Part shown: positions 1 through 8,435 of the stretch, piece after piece
Position numbering within the stretch: position 1 is the stretch's first letter
Layout of the letters: every line of letters starts with the position of its first letter
NCBI RefSeq assembly: GCF_001570945.1
Contig: NZ_BCSQ01000001.1
Coordinates: 86,080-150,079 of the forward strand
Direction: 5' to 3'
DNA: 64,000 bases
From: Janibacter anophelis NBRC 107843
Lineage (GTDB): Bacteria > Actinomycetota > Actinomycetes > Actinomycetales > Dermatophilaceae
Position numbers and translations under genes: made by a program
Notes under the pieces: generated by a model
What the model was told of the DNA's origin: nothing
The model's database searches: none
Seen by the model: the letters and a program-made list of their open reading frames with translations, nothing else

Positions 1-669
1 CGGCATGGCGTCGGCGAAGGTGGCCTCCGCGGTGAAGAGGTCGTCGATGCCGGGCAGGTTGTCGAGATCCGGCTGCGGGACGCCCGACTTGCCGTCGGGA
101 CGGTCGCTCAGCCAGTAGCTCGGGTCGTCGACGACCGTGTAGGTGCCGACGACCGTCAGTTCGACGTCGGGCCGGTCGGGGTCGAAGCGGGTGAACTTCG
201 TCTGCGGCACCGCCAGCCGCGCCCCACGCTCCCATCCCCACGCCTGCGCGTCGGCCTGGGAGACGAGGACCTCACCGGCGGCCTGCGGGCAGCTGCCCGT
301 CACCTCGAGGTGGTCGCAGACGGCCGAGCGGGAGCGGACGACGACGGGCGAGGGCTTCTTGCCGCGCTGCGGGCTGAGCTGCCCCGCGTAGCGCATGGCG
401 AGGACCGGCTCCTCGGAGACGGCGGCCAGCTCGGCCGGGACGAGGTCGGCCACCGCGCCGGGCAGCAGGGTGGGCTCCTGCGCCGTGCGGGTGCGTGAGA
501 TCGCCGTCGCGGTCGTCACCGGGTCGGCCTCGGTGACGTGGACGCGCAGCAGCGCCTGGTCGACGCTGCGGGCGAAGACGGGGGCGAAGACCGCGCAGGT
601 CGCGACGAGCGCCGACACGAGGGCAAGGGCGATGACCTGCCCCCGGCGGTGGCGCAACGCTGCCCACAT
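1..669 (-). CDS. ABC transporter permease, FtsX/MacB-like (N-terminal part, runs off window)
   Basis: Open frame on the minus strand from an ATG at 669 to the window edge with no stop, so only the first 223 residues are present. It opens with a basic stretch and one long hydrophobic helix (residues about 11-33, ALALVSALVATCAVFAPVFA), then a soluble, probably extracytoplasmic region, as in MacB/FtsX-type permeases. A purine-rich Shine-Dalgarno (AAGGGGG) lies just upstream. It is divergent from the padR-ABC-permease operon and shares its 108-bp control region, so it may be a second permease of the same export system or a related one. The family call rests on the N-terminal architecture and context only. 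Confidence 0.65.
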   Translation of the reverse strand, partial: MWAALRHRRGQVIALALVSALVATCAVFAPVFARSVDQALLRVHVTEADPVTTATAISRTRTAQEPTLLPGAVADLVPAELAAVSEEPVLAMRYAGQLSPQRGKKPSPVVVRSRSAVCDHLEVTGSCPQAAGEVLVSQADAQAWGWERGARLAVPQTKFTRFDPDRPDVELTVVGTYTVVDDPSYWLSDRPDGKSGVPQPDLDNLPGIDDLFTAEATFADAMP

Positions 670-730
670 GTGTGTCCCCCTTCGTGACAACCCGGGACAC
701 CTTACGCCCACGATCCCTCTTGCGGGGGTT

Positions 731-767
731 GAATACTCGGTATACATTCCCGCCATACCGAGTATTC
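731..767. promoter_or_regulatory. PadR-type operator, 13-bp perfect inverted repeat
   Basis: GAATACTCGGTAT (731-743) and ATACCGAGTATTC (755-767) are perfect inverted copies separated by 11 bp. The repeat ends 10 bp before the padR start codon and covers a TATACAT -10-like hexamer at 741. PadR repressors bind ATAC/GTAT-type inverted repeats in their own promoters, so this is most likely the autoregulatory operator. It also lies about 60 bp upstream of the divergent permease and could control both directions. Confidence 0.85.
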
Positions 768-777
768 AGGAGGGGCG

Positions 778-1368
778 ATGTCGGTTCGACTGGGGATCCT
801 TGCGCTGCTGGCGGAGGAGGACATGTACGGGGCGCGGCTGCGCGCGGAGTTCGAGGCCCGCACCGGCGGCACCTGGCCGCTCAACATTGGGCAGGTCTAC
901 ACGACATTGACGCGGCTGGAGCGCGACGGGCTCGTCGAGCAGGCGAGCGGACCCGACGACGAGGGGCGGATCACCTACGCGCTCACCGACACGGGGCGCG
1001 CCGAGGTCGACGGGTGGTGGTTCACGCCGGTCGACCGCAGCAGCACTCCCCGCGACGAGCTCGTCATCAAGCTGGCCCTGTCGGTCACGGCCGTCGGCGT
1101 CGACGTCACCCGAGTCGTCCAGGCCCAACGGACCGCCACGCTGCGGCACCTGCGCGACCTGACGACGCTCAAGCGCTCGGCCACGACCGAGAGCGGTACG
1201 GACCTGGCCTGGCTGCTCGTCCTGGACAACCTCGTCTTCTCAGCCGAGGCCGAGGTCCGGTGGCTCGACCACGTCGAGTCCACCCTCGCCCGCTACTCGA
1301 CGCTCCCCCGCTGCACGCCCGCGGCCGTCGTCGGGCACGACTCCGACCGGACGCAGGTGCGGCGATGA
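778..1368 (+). CDS. PadR family transcriptional regulator
   Basis: 196-residue DNA-binding regulator. The N-terminal winged helix matches the PadR pattern ([18 protein letters not shown], then [17 protein letters not shown] at about residues 38-54); the remainder is the helical C-terminal dimerisation part of PadR/Vir-type proteins. The ATG is preceded by a strong GGAGGGG Shine-Dalgarno and by a perfect inverted-repeat operator. Its stop overlaps the start of the ABC ATPase gene (ATGA at 1365), so it is translationally coupled to the transporter it probably represses. Such PadR-ABC-FtsX trios commonly respond to toxic or cell-envelope-active compounds; the inducer cannot be read from the sequence. 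Confidence 0.93.
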   Translation: MSVRLGILALLAEEDMYGARLRAEFEARTGGTWPLNIGQVYTTLTRLERDGLVEQASGPDDEGRITYALTDTGRAEVDGWWFTPVDRSSTPRDELVIKLALSVTAVGVDVTRVVQAQRTATLRHLRDLTTLKRSATTESGTDLAWLLVLDNLVFSAEAEVRWLDHVESTLARYSTLPRCTPAAVVGHDSDRTQVRR

Positions 1369-2093
1369 GCGCCCCCTGTCTCCTCCTCGACGACGTCACC
1401 CGGGTCCACGGCGACGGACCGACCGCGGTCCCCGCGTTGTCGGGAGTCAGTCTGAGCGTCCACCCGGGCGAGCTCGTCGCCGTCATGGGGCCGAGCGGCT
1501 CCGGCAAGTCCACGCTGCTCAACCTCGCCGGCGGCCTCGACCGCGCCACCTCCGGCCGCGTGGTCATCGAGGGGCAGGACGTGGGCGCCCTGGGCTCGCG
1601 TGCGCTGGCCGAGCTGCGGCGCCGCCACGTCGGCTTCGTCTTCCAGGACTACAACCTCATCCCGGCCCTCACCGCTGCCGAGAACGTCGCGCTCCCCCTC
1701 GAGCTCGACGGCCAGCGCGTGCGAGACGCCCGCAGAGCGGCCGTGCAGTCGCTCGAGCTCATGGGCCTGGGCGAGCTCGTCGACCGTTACCCCGACCAGA
1801 TGTCCGGTGGGCAGCAGCAGCGTGTCGCCTTCGCCCGGGCTCTGGTCGGCGGACGGCGCCTCGTCCTCGCCGACGAACCGACCGGTGCCCTCGACACGCA
1901 CACCGGTGAGGAGGTGCTGCGAGTGCTGCGCGAGCGCTGCGACGCCGGCACCGCGGGCCTGCTCGTCACCCACGAGGCCCGGCACGCCGCGTGGGCCGAC
2001 CGGGTCGTCTTCCTCCGTGACGGTGTCGTCGTCGACACGACCGGCGACCCGAGCGACGCCGAGGACCTCCTCGAGACCGAGCCGGTCCGATGA
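1365..2093 (+). CDS. ABC transporter ATP-binding protein (LolD/MacB type)
   Basis: 242-residue ATPase subunit. It has Walker [10 protein letters not shown] (about residues 42-50), Q-loop region [20 protein letters not shown] signature MSGGQQQR, Walker [12 protein letters not shown] and switch-region VTHEA, the pattern of the LolD/MacB/FtsE subfamily that partners FtsX-like permeases. The ATG at 1365 is chosen over longer upstream readings because those overlap padR and because ATGA couples it to the padR stop. It in turn overlaps the large permease (ATGA at 2090). It should energise the permease encoded next, and perhaps also the divergent permease. Confidence 0.95.
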   Translation: MSAPCLLLDDVTRVHGDGPTAVPALSGVSLSVHPGELVAVMGPSGSGKSTLLNLAGGLDRATSGRVVIEGQDVGALGSRALAELRRRHVGFVFQDYNLIPALTAAENVALPLELDGQRVRDARRAAVQSLELMGLGELVDRYPDQMSGGQQQRVAFARALVGGRRLVLADEPTGALDTHTGEEVLRVLRERCDAGTAGLLVTHEARHAAWADRVVFLRDGVVVDTTGDPSDAEDLLETEPVR

Positions 2094-4948
2094 CCACCCA
2101 GACCGCGCCGGCGGTGTCCGCAGGAGGGACACCGCCGGCGACACCCCCTTCGTCATCCGGCAGCGGGTCGTCGTGGCTGGCGTCGTGGCGGGTCGCGCTG
2201 CGCCTGGCCCGGCGTGACGTGCGCCGCCACCGCGGACGCTCGCTCGCCGTGCTCATCATGGTCGGGGTGCCGACGATGCTTATCTGCGTCGGTCTCGTGC
2301 TCGGTGCGACGAGCCAGGTCTCGCCGCAGGAGTCGATCCCGCTGACCCTCGGGACCGCCCAGGCCCACGTCGAGGTGAACCCCGGGGGCGGTCGCGTCAC
2401 GCAGCTCGCCGACCCCTCCCGCGGCTACTCCACGACGGACACCCCTGCTCGAGAGATCCCCGGGTTCCGCGCCGGCTCCGGCGCCGAGCTCAACGCGGCG
2501 GCCATCTCCGACCTCACAGGAGCGGAGGTCGTCGCATCGAGCGAAGGCAGGATCCGCGTGCGGATCGGCGACCGCGACCTCGGTCTCGAGACCCTCGCGC
2601 TGCCGGGACCGGAGCGGTTCACCGGCAAGGTCACCCTACGGTCCGGACAGTGGCCGGACCGCTCGGACGAGGTGCTCGTATCGCCGGCCGCCGCGCGGCG
2701 TGGCATCCCCGAGTCCGGACCCCTGCAGATCGTCGGCGAGGGTGGCGAGCGCACCGTCACCGTCGTGGGCACCGCGATCGCCACCACCCAGTGGGGCGCG
2801 CCGCACGACCTCGTGACGACGGACTCGGACCTCCTCGCCGCAGAGGGGGCGAGGAGCGTCTGGTACGTCATGGGCGACCGGCCCGTCACGTGGGACCGGG
2901 TGCGCGAGCTCAACGAGTACGGGTTGCTCGTCAGCAGCGCTCAGGTGCTCGCCCAGCCGCCCGCGCAGGACGACCTCGCCCCCGAGTGGCGCGACACGGG
3001 CGAGGTCAGCAGTGACCAAGCCGCGCTCATCGCGCTCGGAGCGACCCTGCTGCTCATCGTCATCGCCCTGCTCGTCGGGCCCGCCTTCGCCGTCGGCGCC
3101 ACCCGACAGCGACGCACCCTCGCGCTCGCGGCGAGCAACGGTGCGACCGCCGCGCAGCTGCGACGCACCGTGCTCGCCCAGGCGATCGTGCTCGGTGGTC
3201 TGAGCGCGCTGGCCGGCGTCGCGGCGTCCGTCCCGGTCACGTGGGTCATCGCCCGCGAGGTCACCGACCGCGGGTCGGCGATGGGTCCCTTCGACGTGCC
3301 GTGGTGGCAGCTCGGCGCGATCTGGTCCATCGCCGTGGTCGCAGCGATCCTCGCCGCGCTCGTCCCCGCGCAGCGACTCACCCGCCTCGACATCGTCGGG
3401 GCCATGCGCGGGCGGGTCGTCACGCCGCCGCCGTCGCGCTGGCTCTTCGTCGTCGGCCTCATCCTCGCCGGACTGGGTGGCGCGGGGGTCATCGTCGGGT
3501 TGGATCGCAGCGAGTACGTCATCGCCGTCGCGGCGGTGCTGCTCGTGCTCGGCACGCTGCTGCTCGTCCCCCGCATCCTGCACACGCTCGGGAGGTTCGC
3601 GGGTCCGCTGCCCCTCCCCCTTCGCCTCGCCGTGCGGGACCTCGCCCGGCACCGCACCCGCAGCGCCCCCACGGTCGCGGCCGTGCTCGCCGGCACCGCC
3701 GCGCTCACGATGGGCCTGGTCGGGGCGAGCAGCGACGACGCCCAGGAGCGGGAGGACTACGTCCCGCAGACGCTCCACGGCGAGGCCTACGTCTACTCCG
3801 GCGGCCCGTCCGACGCGGCGGACCCCTTCGCTCGGGTCGAGCGGGAGCTGCCCGACCTCGTCGTGGTCCCGGTGCAGTCCTACCGCGCCGACACCGAGGT
3901 CCTGCCGTCCGGCTCGGGTGAGGTCCCCGACGAACCCTTCGCCACGACACTGCCCCGCGGCTGCACCGTGGACGACCTCCTCGGCACGGACGAGAGCGGC
4001 GGGGGCGACGTGGATGCGGCCCCCGGGACCGGCACCGGCAACCGCTGCTTCGACCTGGCCAGCGGCTCCGGTGTCCTGCCCACCACGTCGACGATCTCCT
4101 TCATGCCCGCGGCCGAGATCGTCCGACGCTTCGCCCTCACCGGCGGCGAGGCCCGCACGGTCACCGACGGCGGCGGCCTGCTCGTCTCCAACGACGCCGA
4201 CGACGTCGTCTCGGATGGTCGGGTCGAGGTCGCCCGCGGCACGCTGAGCACCGACCTCGACAGTGGCCGGTACTCCCTCGTCGGGTCCGCCACGTCGAGC
4301 CGGATCCCGGCTGTCACGCGACCCCGCACCAGGGACAACCTCGCGCGCTCCGTGCACGCGGGCCTGGTGCTGCCGTCCGAGATCGCCGAGCGCGAGGGGT
4401 GGCCCGTGATGCCGGACATGCAGCTCGTGCACGACCCCGACGGCCCGATCGACGCCAGGACCCAGGAGCGGCTGCAGCAGCTGCTCGGCGACGACACCTA
4501 CGTGGAGGTCGAGCGTGGGTGGCAGAACCCGCTCGCGATCGTCATCGCCGTGCTCATCGGCATCTTCACGCTCGTGCTGCTCGTCGTCACCCTGACGGCC
4601 ACCGCGCTGAGCATGGCCGAGCAGGAGCGCGACCAGGCGACCATCGCGGCCGTGGGCGGCAGCGGACGCACCCGCCGGCTCATGGTGGCGTCGCAGACCT
4701 GGTTGCTCGCCACGACAGGGATCGTCCTCGGCGCGCTCGTCGGGCTCTTCCCCGGCATCACGATCGCCCGGGCGCTGACCTCGGAGGGCTGGGACCCCGT
4801 GACCAACATGCAGGTCGCCCGCGACGCGACGGTCGACGTGCCGTGGACGGCGCTGCTCGTCGTACTCGTCGCGGTGCCCGCGCTCGCCGCACTGCTGGCC
4901 GGTCTGGGCATCCGGCGCACGCCGGACCTGACCCGCCGGACGGAGTGA
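2090..4948 (+). CDS. ABC transporter permease, FtsX-like, two-core
   Basis: 952-residue integral membrane protein. A leading transmembrane helix (about residues 46-68) is followed by a large outside domain, then an FtsX core with several helices (about 305-460, e.g. LIALGATLLLIVIALLVGPA), more helices to about 505, a second external domain (about 540-800), and a final FtsX core (about 812-945, beginning LAIVIAVLIGIFTLVLLVV). This duplicated design is typical of actinobacterial MacB-like exporters about 850-950 residues long. It is translationally coupled to the ATPase and is the last gene of the padR operon. Its stop lies 7 bp from that of the convergent flavoprotein gene, with no room for a separate terminator. 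The substrate is unknown. Confidence 0.9.
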   Translation: MTTQTAPAVSAGGTPPATPPSSSGSGSSWLASWRVALRLARRDVRRHRGRSLAVLIMVGVPTMLICVGLVLGATSQVSPQESIPLTLGTAQAHVEVNPGGGRVTQLADPSRGYSTTDTPAREIPGFRAGSGAELNAAAISDLTGAEVVASSEGRIRVRIGDRDLGLETLALPGPERFTGKVTLRSGQWPDRSDEVLVSPAAARRGIPESGPLQIVGEGGERTVTVVGTAIATTQWGAPHDLVTTDSDLLAAEGARSVWYVMGDRPVTWDRVRELNEYGLLVSSAQVLAQPPAQDDLAPEWRDTGEVSSDQAALIALGATLLLIVIALLVGPAFAVGATRQRRTLALAASNGATAAQLRRTVLAQAIVLGGLSALAGVAASVPVTWVIAREVTDRGSAMGPFDVPWWQLGAIWSIAVVAAILAALVPAQRLTRLDIVGAMRGRVVTPPPSRWLFVVGLILAGLGGAGVIVGLDRSEYVIAVAAVLLVLGTLLLVPRILHTLGRFAGPLPLPLRLAVRDLARHRTRSAPTVAAVLAGTAALTMGLVGASSDDAQEREDYVPQTLHGEAYVYSGGPSDAADPFARVERELPDLVVVPVQSYRADTEVLPSGSGEVPDEPFATTLPRGCTVDDLLGTDESGGGDVDAAPGTGTGNRCFDLASGSGVLPTTSTISFMPAAEIVRRFALTGGEARTVTDGGGLLVSNDADDVVSDGRVEVARGTLSTDLDSGRYSLVGSATSSRIPAVTRPRTRDNLARSVHAGLVLPSEIAEREGWPVMPDMQLVHDPDGPIDARTQERLQQLLGDDTYVEVERGWQNPLAIVIAVLIGIFTLVLLVVTLTATALSMAEQERDQATIAAVGGSGRTRRLMVASQTWLLATTGIVLGALVGLFPGITIARALTSEGWDPVTNMQVARDATVDVPWTALLVVLVAVPALAALLAGLGIRRTPDLTRRTE

Positions 4949-4955
4949 GCCCGGG

Positions 4956-6620
4956 TCAGTCCCCGATCTCGGCGCCCATCGCCCGACCGGCGGTGCGGCC
5001 GGAGAAGATGCACCCGCCGAGGAAGGTCCCCTCGAGCGCCCGGTAGCCGTGCAGGCCACCGCCGCCGAAGCCGGCTGCCTCGCCGGCCGCGTACAGGCCG
5101 GGGACCGGCTGCCCGTCGGCGCCGAGCACCCGCGCGGACAGATCGGTCTCGAAGCCGCCGAGCGTCTTGCGGGAGAGGATGTGCAGCTTGACCCCGACGA
5201 GGGGCCCCTTCTTGGGGTCGGTGAGCTTGTGCGGCGGGTACGCGCGCTTGGAGATCTTGTCGCCGATGTAGGAGCGCGCCACCCGCATCGCGGCGACCTG
5301 CGCGTCCTTCGAGTACGGGTTGTCGAGCTGGCCGTCCCGCTCGTCGACCTGCCGCTTGACGTGCTCGGCGTCCAGGAGCGGCTCGCCGTCCTCGAGCAGG
5401 CCGTTCATCTTCGCCACGAGCTCCTCGACCGTGTCGGCCAGGACGAAGTCGGCGCCCTTGTCGAGGAAGGCCTGCATCGACGGCGTGACGTCGGCGAGGG
5501 ATCGCTTGCGCACGACCCCGGCGACCTCCTTGCCGGTGAGGTCCTGGTTCTGCTCCGAGCCGGAGAGGGCGAACTCCTTGCCCGCGATCGACCGGTTGGT
5601 GATGAACCACGAGTGGTCGTGGCCGGTGCGCCGCAGGTGCGCCAAGGTGCCGAGGGTGTCGTAGCCGGGCAGCAGCGGCGCCGGCAGCCGGGTGCCCTCG
5701 GCGTCGAGCCACATCGAGCTCGGGCCGGGCAGGATGCGGATGCCGTGCCGGTCCCAGATGGGCGTGTGGTTGCGGATGCCCTCGACGTAGTGCCACATCC
5801 GGTCGCGGTTGATGAGGTTGCCGCCGGCGGCCTCGGTGATCGCGATCATCCGGCCGTCGACGTGCGCGGGCACCCCGGTCACCATGCGCTTCGGCGGGGT
5901 GCCGAGTCGCTCGGGCCAGTTGTCCCGGACGAGGTCGTGGTTGCCACCGATACCGCCCGACGCGACGAGGACGACCGGGGCGCGCAGCTCGAAGCCGCCC
6001 ACCGGGTCACGGTTGGTCGCCACTCCCCGCTCGGCCGGATCGTCCGCCAACCGGACCCCTCGGACACCGGTCGCGGCGCCCCCTTCGACGATGATCTCGT
6101 CCACGCGGTGGCGGTGGGCGGACGTGACCAGCCCGCGCTCACGGGCCTCCTCCACGCGCCGGAGGAAGGGGGCGACCACCCCAGGACCGGTCCCCCACGT
6201 GATGTGGAACCGGGGCACGGAGTTGCCGTGGCCGTGCGCCGAGCCGTCGCCCCGCTCGGCCCAGCCGACGATGGGGAACCAGCGCATGCCCTGCTGGTGC
6301 AGCCAGGCGCGCTTCTCCCCCGCAGCGAAGTCGAGGTAGGCCTGCGCCCAGCGGCGCGGCCAGTGGTCCTCGTCGCGGTCGAAGCCGGCCGTGTTCATCC
6401 AGTCGGCGTGCGCGAGGTCGGTGGAGTCCTTGATGCCGAGGCGACGCTGCTCGGGGCTGTCGATGAAGAAGAGCCCGCCGAAGGACCAGTGCGCCTGCCC
6501 CCCGAGGTTGGCCTCGCTCTCCTGGTCGACGACCACGACCCTGCGTCCGGCGTCGGCCAGCTCGGCAGCGGCGACGAGACCGGCGAGCCCGTGGCCCACG
6601 ACAATGGCATCAGCATCCAT
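4956..6620 (-). CDS. FAD-binding dehydrogenase (KsdD/Rv0785-like)
   Basis: 554-residue flavoprotein. The N-terminal Rossmann motif is GHGLAG (about residues 9-14), followed by VVVVDQE at the end of beta-2. The C-terminal FAD segment reads GLYAAGEAAGFGGGGLHG. This is the layout of the succinate dehydrogenase/3-ketosteroid dehydrogenase flavoprotein family; a full-length 550-residue form without a secretion signal fits the mycobacterial Rv0785 type (FAD-binding dehydrogenase), usually linked to sterol or lipid oxidation. The substrate is not determined by sequence. Its promoter carries a 16-bp palindrome (6639-6654) shared with the Baeyer-Villiger monooxygenase gene far downstream. Confidence 0.88.
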   Translation of the reverse strand: MDADAIVVGHGLAGLVAAAELADAGRRVVVVDQESEANLGGQAHWSFGGLFFIDSPEQRRLGIKDSTDLAHADWMNTAGFDRDEDHWPRRWAQAYLDFAAGEKRAWLHQQGMRWFPIVGWAERGDGSAHGHGNSVPRFHITWGTGPGVVAPFLRRVEEARERGLVTSAHRHRVDEIIVEGGAATGVRGVRLADDPAERGVATNRDPVGGFELRAPVVLVASGGIGGNHDLVRDNWPERLGTPPKRMVTGVPAHVDGRMIAITEAAGGNLINRDRMWHYVEGIRNHTPIWDRHGIRILPGPSSMWLDAEGTRLPAPLLPGYDTLGTLAHLRRTGHDHSWFITNRSIAGKEFALSGSEQNQDLTGKEVAGVVRKRSLADVTPSMQAFLDKGADFVLADTVEELVAKMNGLLEDGEPLLDAEHVKRQVDERDGQLDNPYSKDAQVAAMRVARSYIGDKISKRAYPPHKLTDPKKGPLVGVKLHILSRKTLGGFETDLSARVLGADGQPVPGLYAAGEAAGFGGGGLHGYRALEGTFLGGCIFSGRTAGRAMGAEIGD

Positions 6621-6638
6621 GCACCGACTCTACGTTGC

Positions 6639-6654
6639 GTTACTCACGAGTAGC
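6639..6654. promoter_or_regulatory. Palindromic operator-like site GTTACTC-AC-GAGTAGC
   Basis: A 16-bp near-perfect palindrome lies 19 bp upstream of the flavoprotein ATG at 6620. One base pair breaks the symmetry. The same motif (GTTCCTC-GC-GAGTAAC) lies 24 bp upstream of the Baeyer-Villiger monooxygenase at 52238-52253. The form resembles a TetR-family operator; the regulator is not in the window. Confidence 0.6.
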
Positions 6655-6700
6655 AATTGGGGGTCCGGTGGGCTCAGGGCACCTCCCTACAGTGGACGGC

Positions 6701-8215
6701 ATGCGATGGATCCGCCGGCTGCGTCCCGTGCTGACGGCGCTCGTCGTGGCCGTCGCGGTGGTTGCCGGTGGCCTGGTGACGGCTTCGCTGTGGCCCGTCA
6801 CCGTCGAGACCGACTACTACGCCGCGGACGTGCGCCTCTCGCCCAGTTGGGCGGACCGCTCGAGCATCGGCACCGACACCGTCGTGGGGAGCGTGTCGGC
6901 CCGGTTCACCGGGCTCGCGCCGGGCGTGCAGGTCTCCCCTCGGGTCAAGCCCGAGATCACCGAGCTCTTCGCGTCCGGCGATGCCGGCGCCGCATCGCTC
7001 GACGTCAGCCCGCAGGAGCGCTCCCGGGTCATCGGCGAGGCGGTGCGCGGGGTGGCGCTGCGCTTCGGCCTGGGCGCGCTCGCCGGGCTCCTCGCGGTCC
7101 TCCTCGCCCTCGGGATGAGGCGAAGGGGGCTCCCCCCGGTCCGCACGACGCTCGGCGCCGTCCTCGCGACCGTCGTCGCGTGCGGCGGGCTGGGCCTGTC
7201 CGCGCAGCGCACCTACACCGCCGACCGGCTCCTCGCCCTCGACTCGACCGGGCTGCTCCAACTCGCCATCGCCAACCGCGGGCTGCTCGCCGACGTCGAG
7301 CAGCGTGCCGACCAAGCGACCCCCTACCTGCGCAACCTGCTCGCACTGTCGGCGGCGATGCAGGACGAGTACGCGCCCGAGCCGTCCCGCGACGCCGACG
7401 CGCTCACCGTGCTGCTCGTCTCCGACGTGCACTCCGCCAACCAGTACGCGCTGATGCGCACGATCGTCGAAGAACAGGGCGTCGACGTCGTCATCGACTC
7501 CGGCGACCTCATCAACCTCGGCCACGTCGAGGAGGCCCGGCTGAGCAACCTCTACGGCGGGATCAGCTCGCTCGGGGTGCCGTACGTCTTCGTCTCGGGC
7601 AACCACGACCGCAACTCGCCGGGTGACACCTCGCTGCTCGATGCCCTCGGGCGGACACGCGGCGCGGAGGTGCTGCAGCCCGGGCCGGGGCAGTACCGCG
7701 AGGTGAGTGTCGGCGGGCTGCGCATCGCCGGCTTCAACGACCCGCGCTACTACGGCGACGCCGACGACGGCACGACCGAGCAGCAGACCCGGGCCCGCGA
7801 CGCCTGGGTCGAGGCACTCGGCGACACGACGCCGCCCGACATCACCGTCTCGCACGAGGCACCGGCGCTCGAGGACGCGCCGGGCCGGATGCGCGTCAAC
7901 GGCCACAGCCACGTCCCCGCGCTCGACGGCAACCGCGTGCAGGTGGGGACCTTCACCGGCGGTGGCACGCTCGCGCACTTCGTCGGCGGCCCCGACGCCG
8001 AGCTCGTCGGGCAGGCCAGTTCCTTCGACGTGCTGACCTTCGACGAGGAGTGCCGCGCCCAGCGCCTCGTGCGCTACCAGTACCGCGCGATCATCGAGGG
8101 CCGCCCCTCCTTCGACTCGCTGTCGGTCCTCAACGCCTCGCGCATCGTCGAGCCCCCCGAGGAGGGCCGCACCTGCGGGGGTGACGAGCTCGAGGTGCGC
8201 CCGCTCGGGGAGTAG
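6701..8215 (+). CDS. Membrane-anchored metallophosphoesterase
   Basis: 504-residue calcineurin-like phosphoesterase. Start ATG 6701 is preferred over the in-frame 6635 because it begins a clean membrane anchor (MRWIRRLRPVLTALVVAVAV). A second hydrophobic block is near residues 122-170. The catalytic domain follows: the metal-binding signatures LLVSDVHSANQYA, VIDSGDLIN and FVSGNHDRN (about residues 240-310), then ITVSHE and NGHSHVPAL. These are the DxH, GD and GNH(D/E) blocks of the family, so the dinuclear metal site looks intact. The catalytic domain is probably outside or membrane-associated. The gene stands alone, divergent from the flavoprotein gene. Confidence 0.88.
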   Translation: MRWIRRLRPVLTALVVAVAVVAGGLVTASLWPVTVETDYYAADVRLSPSWADRSSIGTDTVVGSVSARFTGLAPGVQVSPRVKPEITELFASGDAGAASLDVSPQERSRVIGEAVRGVALRFGLGALAGLLAVLLALGMRRRGLPPVRTTLGAVLATVVACGGLGLSAQRTYTADRLLALDSTGLLQLAIANRGLLADVEQRADQATPYLRNLLALSAAMQDEYAPEPSRDADALTVLLVSDVHSANQYALMRTIVEEQGVDVVIDSGDLINLGHVEEARLSNLYGGISSLGVPYVFVSGNHDRNSPGDTSLLDALGRTRGAEVLQPGPGQYREVSVGGLRIAGFNDPRYYGDADDGTTEQQTRARDAWVEALGDTTPPDITVSHEAPALEDAPGRMRVNGHSHVPALDGNRVQVGTFTGGGTLAHFVGGPDAELVGQASSFDVLTFDEECRAQRLVRYQYRAIIEGRPSFDSLSVLNASRIVEPPEEGRTCGGDELEVRPLGE

Positions 8216-8240
8216 CCGCTCCCCCTTCGCCCCCCCGCTC

Positions 8241-8353
8241 GGTGGAGGTATACGCGCGGACGAATCACCAGCGCGTCGGGGTCCACCGCGAGGCCCCCCG
8301 GCCGGGGTCGACGCCGACACGCGAGTGTTTCGTCGGCGCGCATACCTCCAACC
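8241..8353. repeat. Long imperfect palindrome built from dispersed repeat GGTGGAGGTA...GACGAA
   Basis: The left arm at 8241-8265 and the right arm at 8329-8353 are inverted copies with few mismatches (GGAGGTATACGCGCGGACGA versus GGAGGTATGCGCGCCGACGA in the complementary sense). The interior is itself partly self-complementary. A close copy of the left arm recurs inverted at 44733-44761. It lies between the converging ends of the phosphoesterase and GAPDH genes, so it may work as a processed or terminator-like RNA structure or be a REP-like element. Confidence 0.75.
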
Positions 8354-8392
8354 AGGGAGGCGCGGCCGCCCCCCCTGCCCCCCGAGCACGCC

Positions 8393-8425
8393 GGAGCCCC
8401 CGGCCAGCAACTGACCGGGGGCTCC
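8393..8425 (-). terminator. Hairpin terminator downstream of gap
   Basis: GGAGCCCCCGGcCAG and its complement GAcCGGGGGCTCC form a strong stem around a five-base loop, ending 11 bp beyond the GAPDH stop codon. There is no U-tract, as is common in high-GC actinobacteria. Confidence 0.75.
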
Positions 8426-8435
8426 GCGAGGTGGC

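Noticed and set aside
672..1364. Upstream extension of the ABC ATPase frame to 672
   Set aside because: It overlaps padR entirely; the ATGA-coupled start at 1365 gives the standard ATPase N-terminus.
2636..5059. Minus-strand frame of 807 codons opposite the large permease
   Set aside because: Antisense shadow; the permease has clear membrane helices and a coupled start.
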